The notes: generated by a model not told the origin, from the letters alone. Positions 41,379 through 51,914 are shown, counted from the first letter of the stretch. The stretch is 64,000 bases of DNA from an uncultured Bacteroides sp. (GCF_963677945.1 NZ_OY782578.1:1550001-1614000), one strand, 5' to 3'. Program-made: numbers and translations.

Positions 41379-41837
41379 ATGAATGCAATTAAGAAATTCT
41401 TAGCAACCGACCAACAATCATGGTCTTTGTTAGTAGCACGTTTGGCTTTAGGCCTTGTAATATTACCTCACGGAATGCAAAAAGCTCTCGGACTTTTTGG
41501 TGGATATGGTTTTTCAGAAACACTTGGTGCTTTCCAGTCAATGGGTATGCCTTTAATTATCGGAGTTTTAGTCATTCTGGCTGAATTTGTTGGAAGTTTA
41601 GGTATTCTTGTAGGTGCCGGAACACGTTTTATGGCTTTCTCTGTAGGTCTTACAATGGCTGGAGCCGCTGTTCTTGGCGGTCATATAAACAATGGTTTTT
41701 TCATGAATTGGTTTGGTCAGCAAAAAGGCGAAGGACTTGAATACTTTATCCTTGTTATAGGTTTGGCTATTGTCATTCTTATTGGCGGAGCTGGTCGTTA
41801 CGCTGTTGACAATCTTATTTCAAAGAAACTGAAATAA
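41379..41837 (+). CDS. DoxX-family membrane protein
   Basis: Protein of 152 aa with four membrane helices and the DoxX opening LVARLALGLVILPHGMQKALGLFGG. Members include the small subunit of thiosulfate:quinone oxidoreductase and redox-stress membrane proteins; the specific role is unknown. Between pirin and a CDGSH protein gene, as in several oxidative-stress gene clusters. Confidence 0.88.
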   Translation: MNAIKKFLATDQQSWSLLVARLALGLVILPHGMQKALGLFGGYGFSETLGAFQSMGMPLIIGVLVILAEFVGSLGILVGAGTRFMAFSVGLTMAGAAVLGGHINNGFFMNWFGQQKGEGLEYFILVIGLAIVILIGGAGRYAVDNLISKKLK

Positions 41838-41912
41838 TCAAACCTATATGAATCAGTTAGGTTTAAGAAAATAATCAATCAATAAAAAGTATTAACTTTA
41901 AAAACAAGAAAA

Positions 41913-42149
41913 ATGGAACCAAAAATTGCTAAAAAAGGGCCTTATGAAGTAGAGTTGGAAGCAGGTAAAACATATCACTGGTGTACTTGCGGTGAAAGCA
42001 AAAATCAACCGTTTTGTGATGGTTCACATCACGGAACAGAGTTTAAACCATTGGCATTTGAAGCCAAAGAAACCGGTAAGGCTCATTTATGCGGATGTAA
42101 ACATACAAAGAATCCTTCTTACTGCGATGGATCTCACCATAAATTGTAA
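41913..42149 (+). CDS. CDGSH iron-sulfur domain protein, tandem type
   Basis: A 78-aa protein with two CDGSH motifs, [18 protein letters not shown] and [18 protein letters not shown], each with C-x-C-x6-8-C and the ligand His for a [2Fe-2S] cluster. Tandem CDGSH proteins of this size are common in bacteria; redox or cluster transfer is likely. It ends the AraC-pirin-DoxX gene run, with a strong terminator after it. Confidence 0.93.
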   Translation: MEPKIAKKGPYEVELEAGKTYHWCTCGESKNQPFCDGSHHGTEFKPLAFEAKETGKAHLCGCKHTKNPSYCDGSHHKL

Positions 42150-42175
42150 TTGATTTTTATAGTTGGCTTTTAATT

Positions 42176-42211
42176 ATCGTGCCCTTTGTTGAAAAAGACA
42201 AAGGGCACGAT
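42176..42211 (+). terminator. Terminator after CDGSH gene
   Basis: Perfect 14-bp arms (42176-42189 and 42198-42211) with an 8-base loop and a T-rich tail. The sequence is nearly the same as the hairpin at 28674-28710, with T-A replaced by C-G in one pair. Confidence 0.8.
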
Positions 42212-42282
42212 TGTTTTGTTATTATTTTCATGTATTTTTGCTCTATTGTTTGCAAAAGCGCTTATTGATTTTATATAATACC

Positions 42283-45200
42283 ATGAATAGAGCACACTCC
42301 ATCATATTGTTTTTTATATTCTTTTTAACTAGCTTTTTTTGTGATGCACAACTGGATTTTTCAACCAAATACTATTTTAAAAACTTAAGTATTGCAGATG
42401 GTTTGTCTCAGAATACAGTAAATGCTATTTTACAGGACAGTAAGGGATTTATGTGGTTTGGTACAAAAGATGGACTAAACAGATATGATGGCTTGTCTTT
42501 CCGTGTTTTTAAATTTGATGCTAGCACAACAAAATCGATAGGTAATAATTTTATTACTGCACTTTATGAAGATCAAAAAGGGAATATATTTGTAGGTACT
42601 GATGCTGGCTTATATATATATTCTCCAATAACAGAGTCTTTTAAACGTTTCTTGTTGAAAAGTGATCAGGGTACGTCGATAGAACATTCTGTTACTGCGA
42701 TCGTTAGTGATAATAAAGGAGGTATCTGGATTTCGGTAGATTATCAGGGACTTTTTTATTACGACCCATTAAAAGGAACTCTTACTAATTATTTCTCGAA
42801 TAAATCAAAGAAATACATCTCTGCTAATATAACTCGTTTTTGGTTTGATGATAGCGGCACTTGCTGGCTCTGTTTGTATGATGATAATTTATATTATACC
42901 AAGGATCATTTTAAAACCTTGAAACCTTTTATTGCTGCTGATGGGAGTCAACCCTTTAAAGATGATATCATCAACAAACTGGTTTCCGGACCTCGTCATT
43001 CTTTGTATGTTGGTTCCTCGAAAGGAGGATTGAAAGAAATAGATTTAACAACAAACAAGGTTCGCACTCTTTTATTTAAAGATGAATCGGGAGAAATAAT
43101 TTATGTAAGGGAAATTGCATTTTATTCCAAAGACGAAATTTGGGTGGGATCAGAATCGGGATTGTTTATTTATCACTTGAAAACAGGGAAATTTACGCAC
43201 CATACTTGTGTGAATGGTGATCCTTATTCACTTTCAGACAATGCTATTTATTCTTTGTTTAAAGATAAAGAAGGAGGGATGTGGATTGGTTCTTATTTTG
43301 GTGGAATTAATTATTACCCCAAACAGTATACGTATTTTGAAAAATTTTATTCTTCCGGAAATACAAACAGAGACTTTGGTAAAAGAGTCCGGGAATTCTG
43401 TGAAAGTAATGATGGTACTATATGGATAGGAACTGAGGATAAAGGACTGTTTAACTATAATCCAGTAACAGGTAATATTAAACCGTTTACAAATCCGGCT
43501 ATTTATCATAATGTTCATGGCCTTTGTCTGGATGGTGATTATTTGTGGGTAGGAACGTTTGCTAAAGGTTTAAACCGTCTCAACTTAAAAACGAAGGAGG
43601 TAAAATCATACTATAAGGGAGATAGACCAAATACATTAAGCGCAAATGATATTTTTACCATTTGCCGTTCTGCTTCTGGTACTATTTGGATTGGAACTAC
43701 TTATGGATTAATGTGCTATAATAGAAAAACTGATGACTTTACTCGTATTCCAGAGTTGCATGGAAAATTTGTTTATGATATAAAAGAGGATTCACATGGA
43801 AATTTGTGGTTGGCAACTTATGCAAATGGAGCTTATCGATATGACATAAATAAAAAGAAATGGACCAACTATTTATACAACAAAAATAAGAGTAACAGTC
43901 TTCCATATAATAAAGTCTTAAGTATCTTTGAAGATAGCCAAAAACAAATATGGCTGACAACACAAGGACGAGGATTCTGCCGATTTAATCCTGATTCAGA
44001 CTCTTTCACTAGGTATGACTCTAAAGATGGTTTACCTAATGATGTGATTTATCAGATTGTAGAAGGTGAAAAAGGTGCGCTCTGGATTACCACAAATGCC
44101 GGACTGGTAAGATTTAATCCTCAGTCAAAAACAAGTAAGGTTTTTACAGTAGCAAATGGACTGCTAGGAAATCAGTTTAATTTTCGTTCAAGTTTCAAAG
44201 CAAAAAATGGAACTATTTATTTGGGTAGTATAGAAGGGTTTATAGCTTTTAATCCGGAAACTTTTTCTGAAAATAAGTATATTCCTTGTGTGGCTATTAC
44301 CGACTTTCTACTTTTTAACAAGGCTGTTCCTGTAGGAGAAGCGGGGTCTCCATTGAAAACAAGCATTACTTATTCTGATGCTATTATACTTGATGCTGAC
44401 CAAAACTCTTTTTCTCTTCGGATAGCAGCATTAAGTTACCAGGCTCCTCAAATGAACCGACTGATGTATAAATTAGATGGTTTCGATAAGGAGTGGCTTT
44501 CTGTTACAGGAAATTCTCTCATCACGTATTCAAACTTGGAATATGGAGATTATGTATTCCGGGTAAGAGCATCTAATAGTGATGGAATATGGAATGAAAA
44601 AGAAACTATCTTGCATATTAAAATCCGTCCGCCATTCTATCTTTCGGTATGGGCTTATTGTTTTTATATATTATTTATTTCTAGTTCTTTTGTATATATT
44701 GTCTCTTATTTTAGAAAGAAAAGTGAAAGAAAACATCAACGTCAGATGGAGAAGTTTGAGCAGGAAAAGAAACACGAAATCTATAATGCAAAAATAGACT
44801 TCTTTACAAATGTGGCGCATGAAATTCGTACTCCGCTTACATTGATTAAGGGCCCTCTTGAAAATATCATTAAGAAAAAGAATTTAGATGTAGAAACAAA
44901 TGAGGATTTAAGTATTATGAGCCGGAATACAGAATGGCTTTTAAACCTCACGAATCAGCTTCTTGATTTTCGAAAAACAGAAAGTCAAGGCTTTCGTCTT
45001 AATTTCGTAGAATGCAATATTTCAGATTTATTGAGAGAAACTTATCTTCGTTTTACACCTTTGGCTAAACATAAAAAAATAGAATTTAAACTAGACTTAC
45101 CTGAAACTGATTTTTATGCTCATGTGGATAAAGAAGCATTCACTAAGATTCTCAGCAATTTGTTTGATAATGCAGTAAAATATTCGGAATTATATATACA

Positions 45201-46311
45201 TACATTACTTGAATTTGATTCTTCTCAGCAGAAGGATACTGTTTTTAGAATACGTGTAATTAATGATGGTCCAATAATTCCGCAAAATATGCGCGACGAT
45301 ATTTTTAAACCATTTGTGCGTTACAACGATAACGTTATAAACAAACAGACTACGGGCACAGGAATTGGACTGGCTTTATCACGCTCTTTAGCTGAATTGC
45401 ATCAAGGGGATCTACGAATGGATAATGCCAGCAATTGTAATAGTTTCTGTCTGATACTGCCTATTTTTCAGAACGGGGCTATAAACTTAGATATGGAAAC
45501 TATAAATAATGTAGAAAATGAGAAAAATAATTCTAAGGTTAAGCCTATAATAGCAAGTGATAATAAGTCTGTAATATTAGTTGTGGAAGACAATTCAGAT
45601 ATGTTATCATTTGTGGTTAAACAGTTATCGTCGACATACATTGTTCTCACTGCTAAAAATGGGAAAGAGGCATTGAATATTCTGGATAACAATTTTGTTA
45701 ATCTTGTGGTGAGTGATGTAATGATGCCTGTTATGGGAGGCTTTGAACTTTGCCAGATTATAAAGTCGGATCTGAATTATAGTCATATACCTGTTGTCCT
45801 ACTAACAGCTAAAACAAATATACAATCTAAAATAGAAGGATTGGAGCTTGGTGCAGATGCATATATTGACAAACCTTTTTCTGTAGAATATCTGCTGGCT
45901 AATATTGCCAACTTAATTCAGAATCGTGAAATGCTGCGTCAAACAATCACTAAATCACCATTTCTGGATTCTAATGCAATGGCAATAACTAAGGCAGACG
46001 AAGAGTTTCTGAATAAACTAAATGGTATTATTCAAGTAAATCTTCATAATCCTGATTTTAGTATTGACGAAATGGCTAATACATTTAACATGAGTCGTTC
46101 TAGTTTTTATAGAAAAATAAAAGGAATTCTTGATTTAACTCCTAATGAGTATATCCGCCTGGAACGTTTGAAGAAAGCTGCGCAATTATTAAAGGACGGA
46201 GACAATAGAGTGAATGAAATTTGCTATTTAGTAGGCTTTAACTCTCCTTCATATTTTTCAAAATGTTTCCAGAAGCAATTTGGAGTACTTCCTAAAGATT
46301 TTATTGCCTGA
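42283..46311 (+). CDS. Hybrid two-component system regulator (sensor kinase, receiver, AraC HTH)
   Basis: One-protein signalling system typical of Bacteroides glycan loci, 1342 aa. Order: signal peptide; about 14 propeller repeats of type GLSQNTVNAILQDSKGFMW through 700; Y_Y_Y domain (about 720-785); membrane span (about 787-810); histidine kinase with HEIRTPLTL (His about 846) and ATP domain; receiver with VSDVMMPVMGG (Asp about 1145); and AraC HTH at about 1245-1342. I use the ATG at 42283, as the earlier one at 42211 lies in the terminator. The likely ligand is an arabinose-based oligosaccharide, judging by the GH43 genes that follow. The 3' gap (46312-46615) has a hairpin at 46337-46376. 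Confidence 0.93.
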   Translation: MNRAHSIILFFIFFLTSFFCDAQLDFSTKYYFKNLSIADGLSQNTVNAILQDSKGFMWFGTKDGLNRYDGLSFRVFKFDASTTKSIGNNFITALYEDQKGNIFVGTDAGLYIYSPITESFKRFLLKSDQGTSIEHSVTAIVSDNKGGIWISVDYQGLFYYDPLKGTLTNYFSNKSKKYISANITRFWFDDSGTCWLCLYDDNLYYTKDHFKTLKPFIAADGSQPFKDDIINKLVSGPRHSLYVGSSKGGLKEIDLTTNKVRTLLFKDESGEIIYVREIAFYSKDEIWVGSESGLFIYHLKTGKFTHHTCVNGDPYSLSDNAIYSLFKDKEGGMWIGSYFGGINYYPKQYTYFEKFYSSGNTNRDFGKRVREFCESNDGTIWIGTEDKGLFNYNPVTGNIKPFTNPAIYHNVHGLCLDGDYLWVGTFAKGLNRLNLKTKEVKSYYKGDRPNTLSANDIFTICRSASGTIWIGTTYGLMCYNRKTDDFTRIPELHGKFVYDIKEDSHGNLWLATYANGAYRYDINKKKWTNYLYNKNKSNSLPYNKVLSIFEDSQKQIWLTTQGRGFCRFNPDSDSFTRYDSKDGLPNDVIYQIVEGEKGALWITTNAGLVRFNPQSKTSKVFTVANGLLGNQFNFRSSFKAKNGTIYLGSIEGFIAFNPETFSENKYIPCVAITDFLLFNKAVPVGEAGSPLKTSITYSDAIILDADQNSFSLRIAALSYQAPQMNRLMYKLDGFDKEWLSVTGNSLITYSNLEYGDYVFRVRASNSDGIWNEKETILHIKIRPPFYLSVWAYCFYILFISSSFVYIVSYFRKKSERKHQRQMEKFEQEKKHEIYNAKIDFFTNVAHEIRTPLTLIKGPLENIIKKKNLDVETNEDLSIMSRNTEWLLNLTNQLLDFRKTESQGFRLNFVECNISDLLRETYLRFTPLAKHKKIEFKLDLPETDFYAHVDKEAFTKILSNLFDNAVKYSELYIHTLLEFDSSQQKDTVFRIRVINDGPIIPQNMRDDIFKPFVRYNDNVINKQTTGTGIGLALSRSLAELHQGDLRMDNASNCNSFCLILPIFQNGAINLDMETINNVENEKNNSKVKPIIASDNKSVILVVEDNSDMLSFVVKQLSSTYIVLTAKNGKEALNILDNNFVNLVVSDVMMPVMGGFELCQIIKSDLNYSHIPVVLLTAKTNIQSKIEGLELGADAYIDKPFSVEYLLANIANLIQNREMLRQTITKSPFLDSNAMAITKADEEFLNKLNGIIQVNLHNPDFSIDEMANTFNMSRSSFYRKIKGILDLTPNEYIRLERLKKAAQLLKDGDNRVNEICYLVGFNSPSYFSKCFQKQFGVLPKDFIA

Positions 46312-46452
46312 TTAGCATTTAGTAGTGCAATAAAAAAGCTTTTTGTTTAATTGATTTACTGTATGTGCAAAAAGCTATATTCTATTTCATAATTTGGCAC
46401 TAGAATGCTATTTTATGGAACGTTTGTTCTATCCTCTAAGTAGATAATATTG

Positions 46453-46460
46453 TACTTTTG
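46453..46460 (+). promoter_or_regulatory. -7 box for the GH43 operon
   Basis: TACTTTTG matches TAnnTTTG, about 155 bases upstream of the first GH43 ATG at 46616. The TTTG at 46423-46426 is too far upstream to be a normal -33 element. The long leader could hold a regulator site. Confidence 0.4.
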
Positions 46461-46615
46461 CTTCAAACCAAAATATAATCTTGCTCTAATGACTTTTACA
46501 GTATGTGTATCTGCTTTTGCATAATGAAAACCTGCCGGAGATAAGATAAAAACGACCTGTTGTATTATTCCTTAAGATGATTTATGGTTATCTTATTCTT
46601 TTAATAAATATAGAA

Positions 46616-47590
46616 ATGAAAAATAATTGTCTGAAATTTATTTTCCTTTTTGCGTTGTTTTCAATATGCATTTCGTGTAAATCTGATGATGTTGATAACG
46701 AAAAACTAACTTCGGTACTTGTACCTTTGGGTGATCCTTTTATTTTATTGTATAATGATACATATTATGCATACGGAACGAATGCAGGAAATGGAATAGA
46801 AGTCTTTGTTTCTACAGACTTAAAGTCGTGGAAACGCCCGGAAGGAATTAATAAGGGCTTAGCACTTTATAAAGATGATGTGTGGGCTGATCGCAAATTT
46901 TGGGCTCCAGAAGTCTATTATGTAAAAGGGAAATTCTACATGTATTATTCTGCAGACGAACATATTTGTGTTGCTACATCAGACTCTCCTTTGGGACCCT
47001 TTAAACAATCTGTTCAAAAGCCTATGATTGAAGGTGAGAAATGTATTGATAATTCTCTATTTATAGATGATAATGGTAAGCCTTATCTTTTCTTTGTTCG
47101 TTTTAACGACGGAAATAATATTTGGGTAGCAGAACTCACAGACGATTTGTTGAATATTAAGCCTGAAACAATGCATAAATGCATAAGTGTTTCTCAACCT
47201 TGGGAAGAGGTTTGGCCAAGAGTGAATGAGGGACCTTTTGCAATAAAACATAAAGGTAAGTATTACTTAACTTATTCTGCAAATAGTTTTGAAAGTCCTT
47301 TTTATGGTATAGGTTGTGCTATAGCTTCTGATTTGATGGGAAAATGGAAAAAATATGATTGGAATCCTATTCTTCAAAAGCCGGGAGATTTAGTAGGTGT
47401 AGGTCATGGAGCTATTTTTAAAGATAAGAAGGGATTGTTGCGCCTTGTCTTTCATGCGCATAAAGACAAAAATACGATACATCCAAGAGCTATGTATATA
47501 ACTACAGTAAACTTTAAACAGAAAAATGGAGAAGAAGTTATTTCCATTGATGATAATTATATAATTCCAACATTAACTGTAAAGAAGTAA
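46616..47590 (+). CDS. GH43-family glycoside hydrolase, lipoprotein
   Basis: Five-bladed-propeller glycosidase of 324 aa, probably an arabinofuranosidase or xylosidase. A lipoprotein signal with ICISC (Cys about 21) places it on the cell surface or in the periplasm. Propeller features: GDPFILLYNDTYYAYGT holds the general base Asp, WAPEVYYVKGKFYMYYSA, IDNSLFIDDNGKPYLFF and NEGPFAIKHKGKYYLTYSA with the catalytic Glu. I use the ATG at 46616, since the earlier one at 46577 would put the signal in the middle. It heads a run with a second GH43 gene 32 bases later. Confidence 0.85.
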   Translation: MKNNCLKFIFLFALFSICISCKSDDVDNEKLTSVLVPLGDPFILLYNDTYYAYGTNAGNGIEVFVSTDLKSWKRPEGINKGLALYKDDVWADRKFWAPEVYYVKGKFYMYYSADEHICVATSDSPLGPFKQSVQKPMIEGEKCIDNSLFIDDNGKPYLFFVRFNDGNNIWVAELTDDLLNIKPETMHKCISVSQPWEEVWPRVNEGPFAIKHKGKYYLTYSANSFESPFYGIGCAIASDLMGKWKKYDWNPILQKPGDLVGVGHGAIFKDKKGLLRLVFHAHKDKNTIHPRAMYITTVNFKQKNGEEVISIDDNYIIPTLTVKK

Positions 47591-47621
47591 TAAGTATTAA
47601 TGTTTTAAGAAATAAAAGAGA

Positions 47622-48617
47622 ATGAAGAGAAATTTGTTATTATTATGTATTTCGTTTAGCAGTCTTGTATGCTTTTCTAAAGAAGATCCTCAAAAAGAAA
47701 CTAGATATAAAAATCCAGTCCTAAATTTCAGCATGCCGGATCCAACTATTATTCAGGCTCAGGATAAAAGTTTTTATTTATATGCTACTGAAGATATCCG
47801 TAATTTACCAATATATAAATCAACGGATTTGATTAACTGGAAATTTGTAGGTACTGCATTTTCAGATAAAACCCGCCCAAATTTTGAACCCAAAGGTGGT
47901 ATATGGGCACCTGATATAAACAGAATTAAGGGCCTTTATGTAATGTATTATTCTATGTCTGTATGGGGAGGAGAGTGGACTTGTGGAATAGGTGTTGCTA
48001 CAGCAAATACACCTGATGGCCCTTTTACCGACAAAGGTATGTTGTTTAGAAGTAACTCTATTAATGTTCAAAATTCTATTGATCCCTTTTATATTGAAGA
48101 TGGAGGGAAAAAATATCTTTTTTGGGGTAGTTTTCATGGAATATATGGAATAGAACTTGCGGAGGACGGACTTTCTGTTAAACATGGAGCTGAAAAAAAA
48201 CAAGTTGCAGGAACTGCCTATGAAGGAACTTATATCCATAAAAGAGATGGTTACTATTATTTGTTTGCTTCAACAGGCACTTGTTGTGAAGGCCTGAAAA
48301 GTACTTATCAAACGGTAGTAGGACGTTCAACGAATCTATGGGGACCTTATGTTGACAAGAATGGGCAAAAAATGCTGGAAAATCATCATGAGATATTAAT
48401 ACATAAAAATTCTGCGTTTGTTGGTACGGGACATAATTCAGAAATAGTCTCTGACGATGCTGGACAGAACTGGATTTTTTATCATGGTGTTGATAAGGAA
48501 AATCCAGGAGGTAGAGTTCTCTTGTTGGATAAAGTGAATTGGTTAAATGGTTGGCCTTTGGTGGATACTAATTCTCCATCAACAAATTCACCTCGACCTT
48601 TATTCAAGAATAATTAA
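47622..48617 (+). CDS. GH43-family glycoside hydrolase (arabinanase-like)
   Basis: Exported enzyme of 331 aa with a signal peptide to about residue 20. The MPDPTIIQAQDKSFYLYATE block carries the base Asp; WAPDINRIKGLYVMYYSMS and NSIDPFYIEDGGKKYLFWGSF follow in order, then the catalytic Glu in AYEGTYIHKRDGYYYLFAS. The pattern is like endo-1,5-alpha-L-arabinanases or related exo enzymes. Probably acts with the first GH43 on arabinan or arabinogalactan side chains. Confidence 0.85.
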   Translation: MKRNLLLLCISFSSLVCFSKEDPQKETRYKNPVLNFSMPDPTIIQAQDKSFYLYATEDIRNLPIYKSTDLINWKFVGTAFSDKTRPNFEPKGGIWAPDINRIKGLYVMYYSMSVWGGEWTCGIGVATANTPDGPFTDKGMLFRSNSINVQNSIDPFYIEDGGKKYLFWGSFHGIYGIELAEDGLSVKHGAEKKQVAGTAYEGTYIHKRDGYYYLFASTGTCCEGLKSTYQTVVGRSTNLWGPYVDKNGQKMLENHHEILIHKNSAFVGTGHNSEIVSDDAGQNWIFYHGVDKENPGGRVLLLDKVNWLNGWPLVDTNSPSTNSPRPLFKNN

Positions 48618-48622
48618 TTTAA

Positions 48623-50650
48623 ATGATTATGATAAAAAAGAGCCTTTTTTCTATATTCTTCTTGTGGTCAGCGTTAGGTGTATTGGCGCAATCTTATGAT
48701 ATATCAAAGATGTCTGTTGCTATTATTTTGAAAAAACCGGGTAATCCAGCAATCAATTATCCGCTGTCAATTATTCCTAAAAGCAATAATAAATACAAAA
48801 TGGTTGCCCATGAGAATATTCCTGCTAATATTTTGCAGCAAGTATCGGAGAATGACGGAGTAAAAAAGATTACAGTACAAATTACTGCCTCTGAAAATAT
48901 TTATTTTAATTATTCACAACGAATCGTGACTGATTATTATCATAATGATTGTCAGTTTTATATGCCCGGTTTCTGGTACCGTAGGAATATACGTTCACCA
49001 AAGGAAGCTCCTTCATTTCGTTCTTCTGATAGCTGGACTGTACGTGAAGACCGCTTAAGTACACCTCTTACAGGGATATTTAACGTGAAGACCAAAGAAT
49101 ATACCTCTATTATAAGAGTTGATTCGTTTTCCAATGAAGCCTTAACCACACATAAAGAGGGAGAAGTTATATTGTCTGGTAAAACATCAATTGGATTTAC
49201 TGGTTTTGAGAATATTAATGGCATTTCGTCTTTGTGTTTTGGATATCCTTATCAGGAAACGCCAAAAACTTATATCCGGAAATTGACATTAGCTCCTTCT
49301 GTCAGAGCTTTTCAGTTCTTGAAAAAAGGCGAAAGTATAACATTAACTTGGAATCTTAAACAAGGAAAGTCCGAAAATTTTGCAGATTTTGTAAAACAGA
49401 TATGGGAATACAGCTATGACACATATAAGCCAAAGGAGGTTAGTACTACTTATTCTGTAGATCTGATGAAAAAAACAATGAGTAATTTCTTTGTCAGTAG
49501 TTTTGTGGGAGATAAACCTCTGAAATATTATTCTGGAGTTGGTTTAAAAACTGCCGATTGCAAAAGTACTGGTGCTGCAGAAGTAGGTTTTGTTGGTAGG
49601 GTTTTACTTAATGCATTCAATGCTCTGGAGTATGGTCAGCAGCAAAATCGTAGAGATCTTCAGGATAATGCTTATGAAATTTTTGATAGCTATTTGAAAA
49701 ATGGCTTTTCTGAAGCGGGTTTCTTTAAAGAATTCGTAGATTATAATACAAATTATGAAGAACGAATTCATAGTATTCGTCGCCAGTCAGAAGGTATTTA
49801 CGCAATGCTTCATTTTTTGCAATACGAGAAAAAGAATGGACGAAAACACCCTGAATGGGAAAAACGAATAAAAGGGATGCTGGATACATTCCTTCAACTA
49901 CAGAATAGTGATGGCAGTTTTCCGCGCAAATTTAAGGATGACCTTTCTATTGTTGATAAGAGTGGTGGAAGCACACCTTCTGCTACAGTTCCTTTGGTGA
50001 TGGGGTATAAATATTTTAAGGATAAACGTTATTTGAATAGTGCTAAAAAAACGGCATCCTATTTAGAAACAGAGATAATCTCAAAATCAGATTATTTTTC
50101 ATCAACTCTGGATGCTAATTGTGAGGATAAGGAAGCTTCATTATATGCTGCGACAGCTACCTATTATCTTGCATTAGTTACTAAGGGTATAGAACATGAA
50201 CATTATGTTTCTTTATCTAAGAATGCTGCATATTTTGCTCTTTCCTGGTATTATGTCTGGGATGTGCCTTTTGCACAGGGACAGATGTTAGGTGATATAG
50301 GGTTGAAGACAAGAGGTTGGGGAAATGTTTCTGTAGAAAATAACCACATTGATGTTTTTATTTTTGAATTTAATTCAGTGCTAAAGTGGTTGGCAAAAGA
50401 ATGTAACGAATATCGCTTTTTGTCTTTTTCTAATGTTATAGAATCATCAATGAAACAACTTTTACCTTATGAAGGCCATCTTTGTGGCGTGGCAAAAGTA
50501 GGTTATTATCCTGAAGTGGTACAGCATACTAATTGGGATTACGGAAAAAATAGCAAGGGCTTTTATAATGATATATTTGCTCCAGGATGGACAATTGCTT
50601 CTTTGTGGGAGTTATTTTCTCCTGAACGTTCGGAAATGTTTTTAAAATGA
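48623..50650 (+). CDS. Exported protein, possible (alpha/alpha)6 glycosidase, unknown family
   Basis: A 675-aa protein with a signal peptide ending LGVLAQ. The N-terminal 240 residues look beta-rich; from about 270 the helical pattern AEVGFVGRVLLNAFNALEYGQ, RIHSIRRQSEGIYAMLHFLQ and FPRKFKDD suggests an (alpha/alpha)6 barrel, as found in several glycosidase and lyase families. I cannot name a CAZy family. It sits 5 bases after a GH43 gene and before a mutarotase, so a role in glycan processing is likely. Full function unknown. Confidence 0.6.
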   Translation: MIMIKKSLFSIFFLWSALGVLAQSYDISKMSVAIILKKPGNPAINYPLSIIPKSNNKYKMVAHENIPANILQQVSENDGVKKITVQITASENIYFNYSQRIVTDYYHNDCQFYMPGFWYRRNIRSPKEAPSFRSSDSWTVREDRLSTPLTGIFNVKTKEYTSIIRVDSFSNEALTTHKEGEVILSGKTSIGFTGFENINGISSLCFGYPYQETPKTYIRKLTLAPSVRAFQFLKKGESITLTWNLKQGKSENFADFVKQIWEYSYDTYKPKEVSTTYSVDLMKKTMSNFFVSSFVGDKPLKYYSGVGLKTADCKSTGAAEVGFVGRVLLNAFNALEYGQQQNRRDLQDNAYEIFDSYLKNGFSEAGFFKEFVDYNTNYEERIHSIRRQSEGIYAMLHFLQYEKKNGRKHPEWEKRIKGMLDTFLQLQNSDGSFPRKFKDDLSIVDKSGGSTPSATVPLVMGYKYFKDKRYLNSAKKTASYLETEIISKSDYFSSTLDANCEDKEASLYAATATYYLALVTKGIEHEHYVSLSKNAAYFALSWYYVWDVPFAQGQMLGDIGLKTRGWGNVSVENNHIDVFIFEFNSVLKWLAKECNEYRFLSFSNVIESSMKQLLPYEGHLCGVAKVGYYPEVVQHTNWDYGKNSKGFYNDIFAPGWTIASLWELFSPERSEMFLK

Positions 50651-50659
50651 GTAACAAAA

Positions 50660-51802
50660 ATGAAGAGAAAAATAAGTTTGATAATAGGGCTCGCCTTATT
50701 TATTAGTTGTAGCACAAATAAAAAAGAGTCAGATATTGTTTCGAATTCAGGGTTGAAACAAAGTAATTTTCAAACAGAACTAAATGGAAAGAAAACGTCT
50801 TTGTTCATTTTGAAAAATAAAAATAATATGGAAGTATGCTTAACTAACTTTGGTGGGCGTATTGTTTCTGTGATGGTTCCTGATAAAGATGGAAAAATGA
50901 ATGATGTTGTTCTGGGATTTGATTCTATTCAGGATTATATAAAGTATCCAACAGATTTTGGAGCGAGTATTGGTCGTTATGCTAATCGTATAAATAAAGG
51001 AAGGATTGCAATTGATGGAATGGTTTATCAATTGCCGCAAAATAACTATGGTCATTGTCTGCATGGCGGATTTAAAGGTTTCCAGTATCAAGTGTATAAT
51101 GCTAAGCAAATAAATGATCAAAAGATTGAATTTAGTTATTTATCAAAGGATCTTGAACAAGGATTCCCAGGGAATCTGACTTGCAAGGTTACGTTTACCC
51201 TGACAGATGATAATGCTATCGACATTAAATACGAAGCAAGTACAGACAAGACAACAGTTGTGAATATGACGAACCATTCTTATTTTAACCTGGATGGTGA
51301 TCCTTCATGTTCTAATGCCGATTATTTATTAACTGTCAATGCTGATTCATATACTCCGGTTGACAGTACATTTATGACTACGGGAGAGATACTTCCGGTA
51401 GAGGGAACCGATATGGATTTCCGTACTCCTATAGCTATTGGGGCGAGAATAAATAATTATAGCTTTAAACAACTTAAAAATGGTAACGGTTATGATCATA
51501 ATTGGGTATTGAATACGAAAGGAGATATTACCAAGAAATGTGCTTCACTTAAGTCACCTAAAACAGGAATTGTTTTAGATGTTTATACTAATGAACCCGG
51601 TATTCAGATATATACTGGTAATTTCCTTGATGGTACATTGCATGGAAAAAAAGGAATTGTTTATAAACAACGTGCTGCTGTTTGTCTTGAAACACAAAAA
51701 TATCCTGATTCACCTAATAAACCGGAATGGCCTTCTGCTATACTTAAACCTGGAGAAAAATATTTCAGCCATTGTATATTCAAGTTCTCAACAAACAAAT
51801 AA
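50660..51802 (+). CDS. Aldose 1-epimerase (mutarotase), lipoprotein
   Basis: Interconverts alpha and beta anomers of free sugars such as arabinose or galactose. A lipoprotein signal (LFISCS) suggests a periplasmic or surface site. The GalM features are clear: YANRINKGRI, HCLHGGFKGF (His), NHSYFNLDGD with the catalytic His, and the catalytic Glu in CLETQKYPDSPNKPEWPS. The length of 380 aa is normal. It closes the GH43 operon and would feed released sugars into uptake. Confidence 0.93.
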   Translation: MKRKISLIIGLALFISCSTNKKESDIVSNSGLKQSNFQTELNGKKTSLFILKNKNNMEVCLTNFGGRIVSVMVPDKDGKMNDVVLGFDSIQDYIKYPTDFGASIGRYANRINKGRIAIDGMVYQLPQNNYGHCLHGGFKGFQYQVYNAKQINDQKIEFSYLSKDLEQGFPGNLTCKVTFTLTDDNAIDIKYEASTDKTTVVNMTNHSYFNLDGDPSCSNADYLLTVNADSYTPVDSTFMTTGEILPVEGTDMDFRTPIAIGARINNYSFKQLKNGNGYDHNWVLNTKGDITKKCASLKSPKTGIVLDVYTNEPGIQIYTGNFLDGTLHGKKGIVYKQRAAVCLETQKYPDSPNKPEWPSAILKPGEKYFSHCIFKFSTNK

Positions 51803-51914
51803 TATCTATAATAGATTTGTGGATTAGTAAAACTCTATATTCAGTCTCTTACTAGCAAATAATGATAGTCATTACTTTTTTATAAAAAGAAAATGACTAA
51901 AAATCTAAACAACA

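Noticed and set aside
46337-46376. Hairpin after the hybrid regulator gene as a riboswitch
   Set aside because: 9-bp arms with a 22-base loop fit a simple transcript end; no conserved aptamer pattern was seen.
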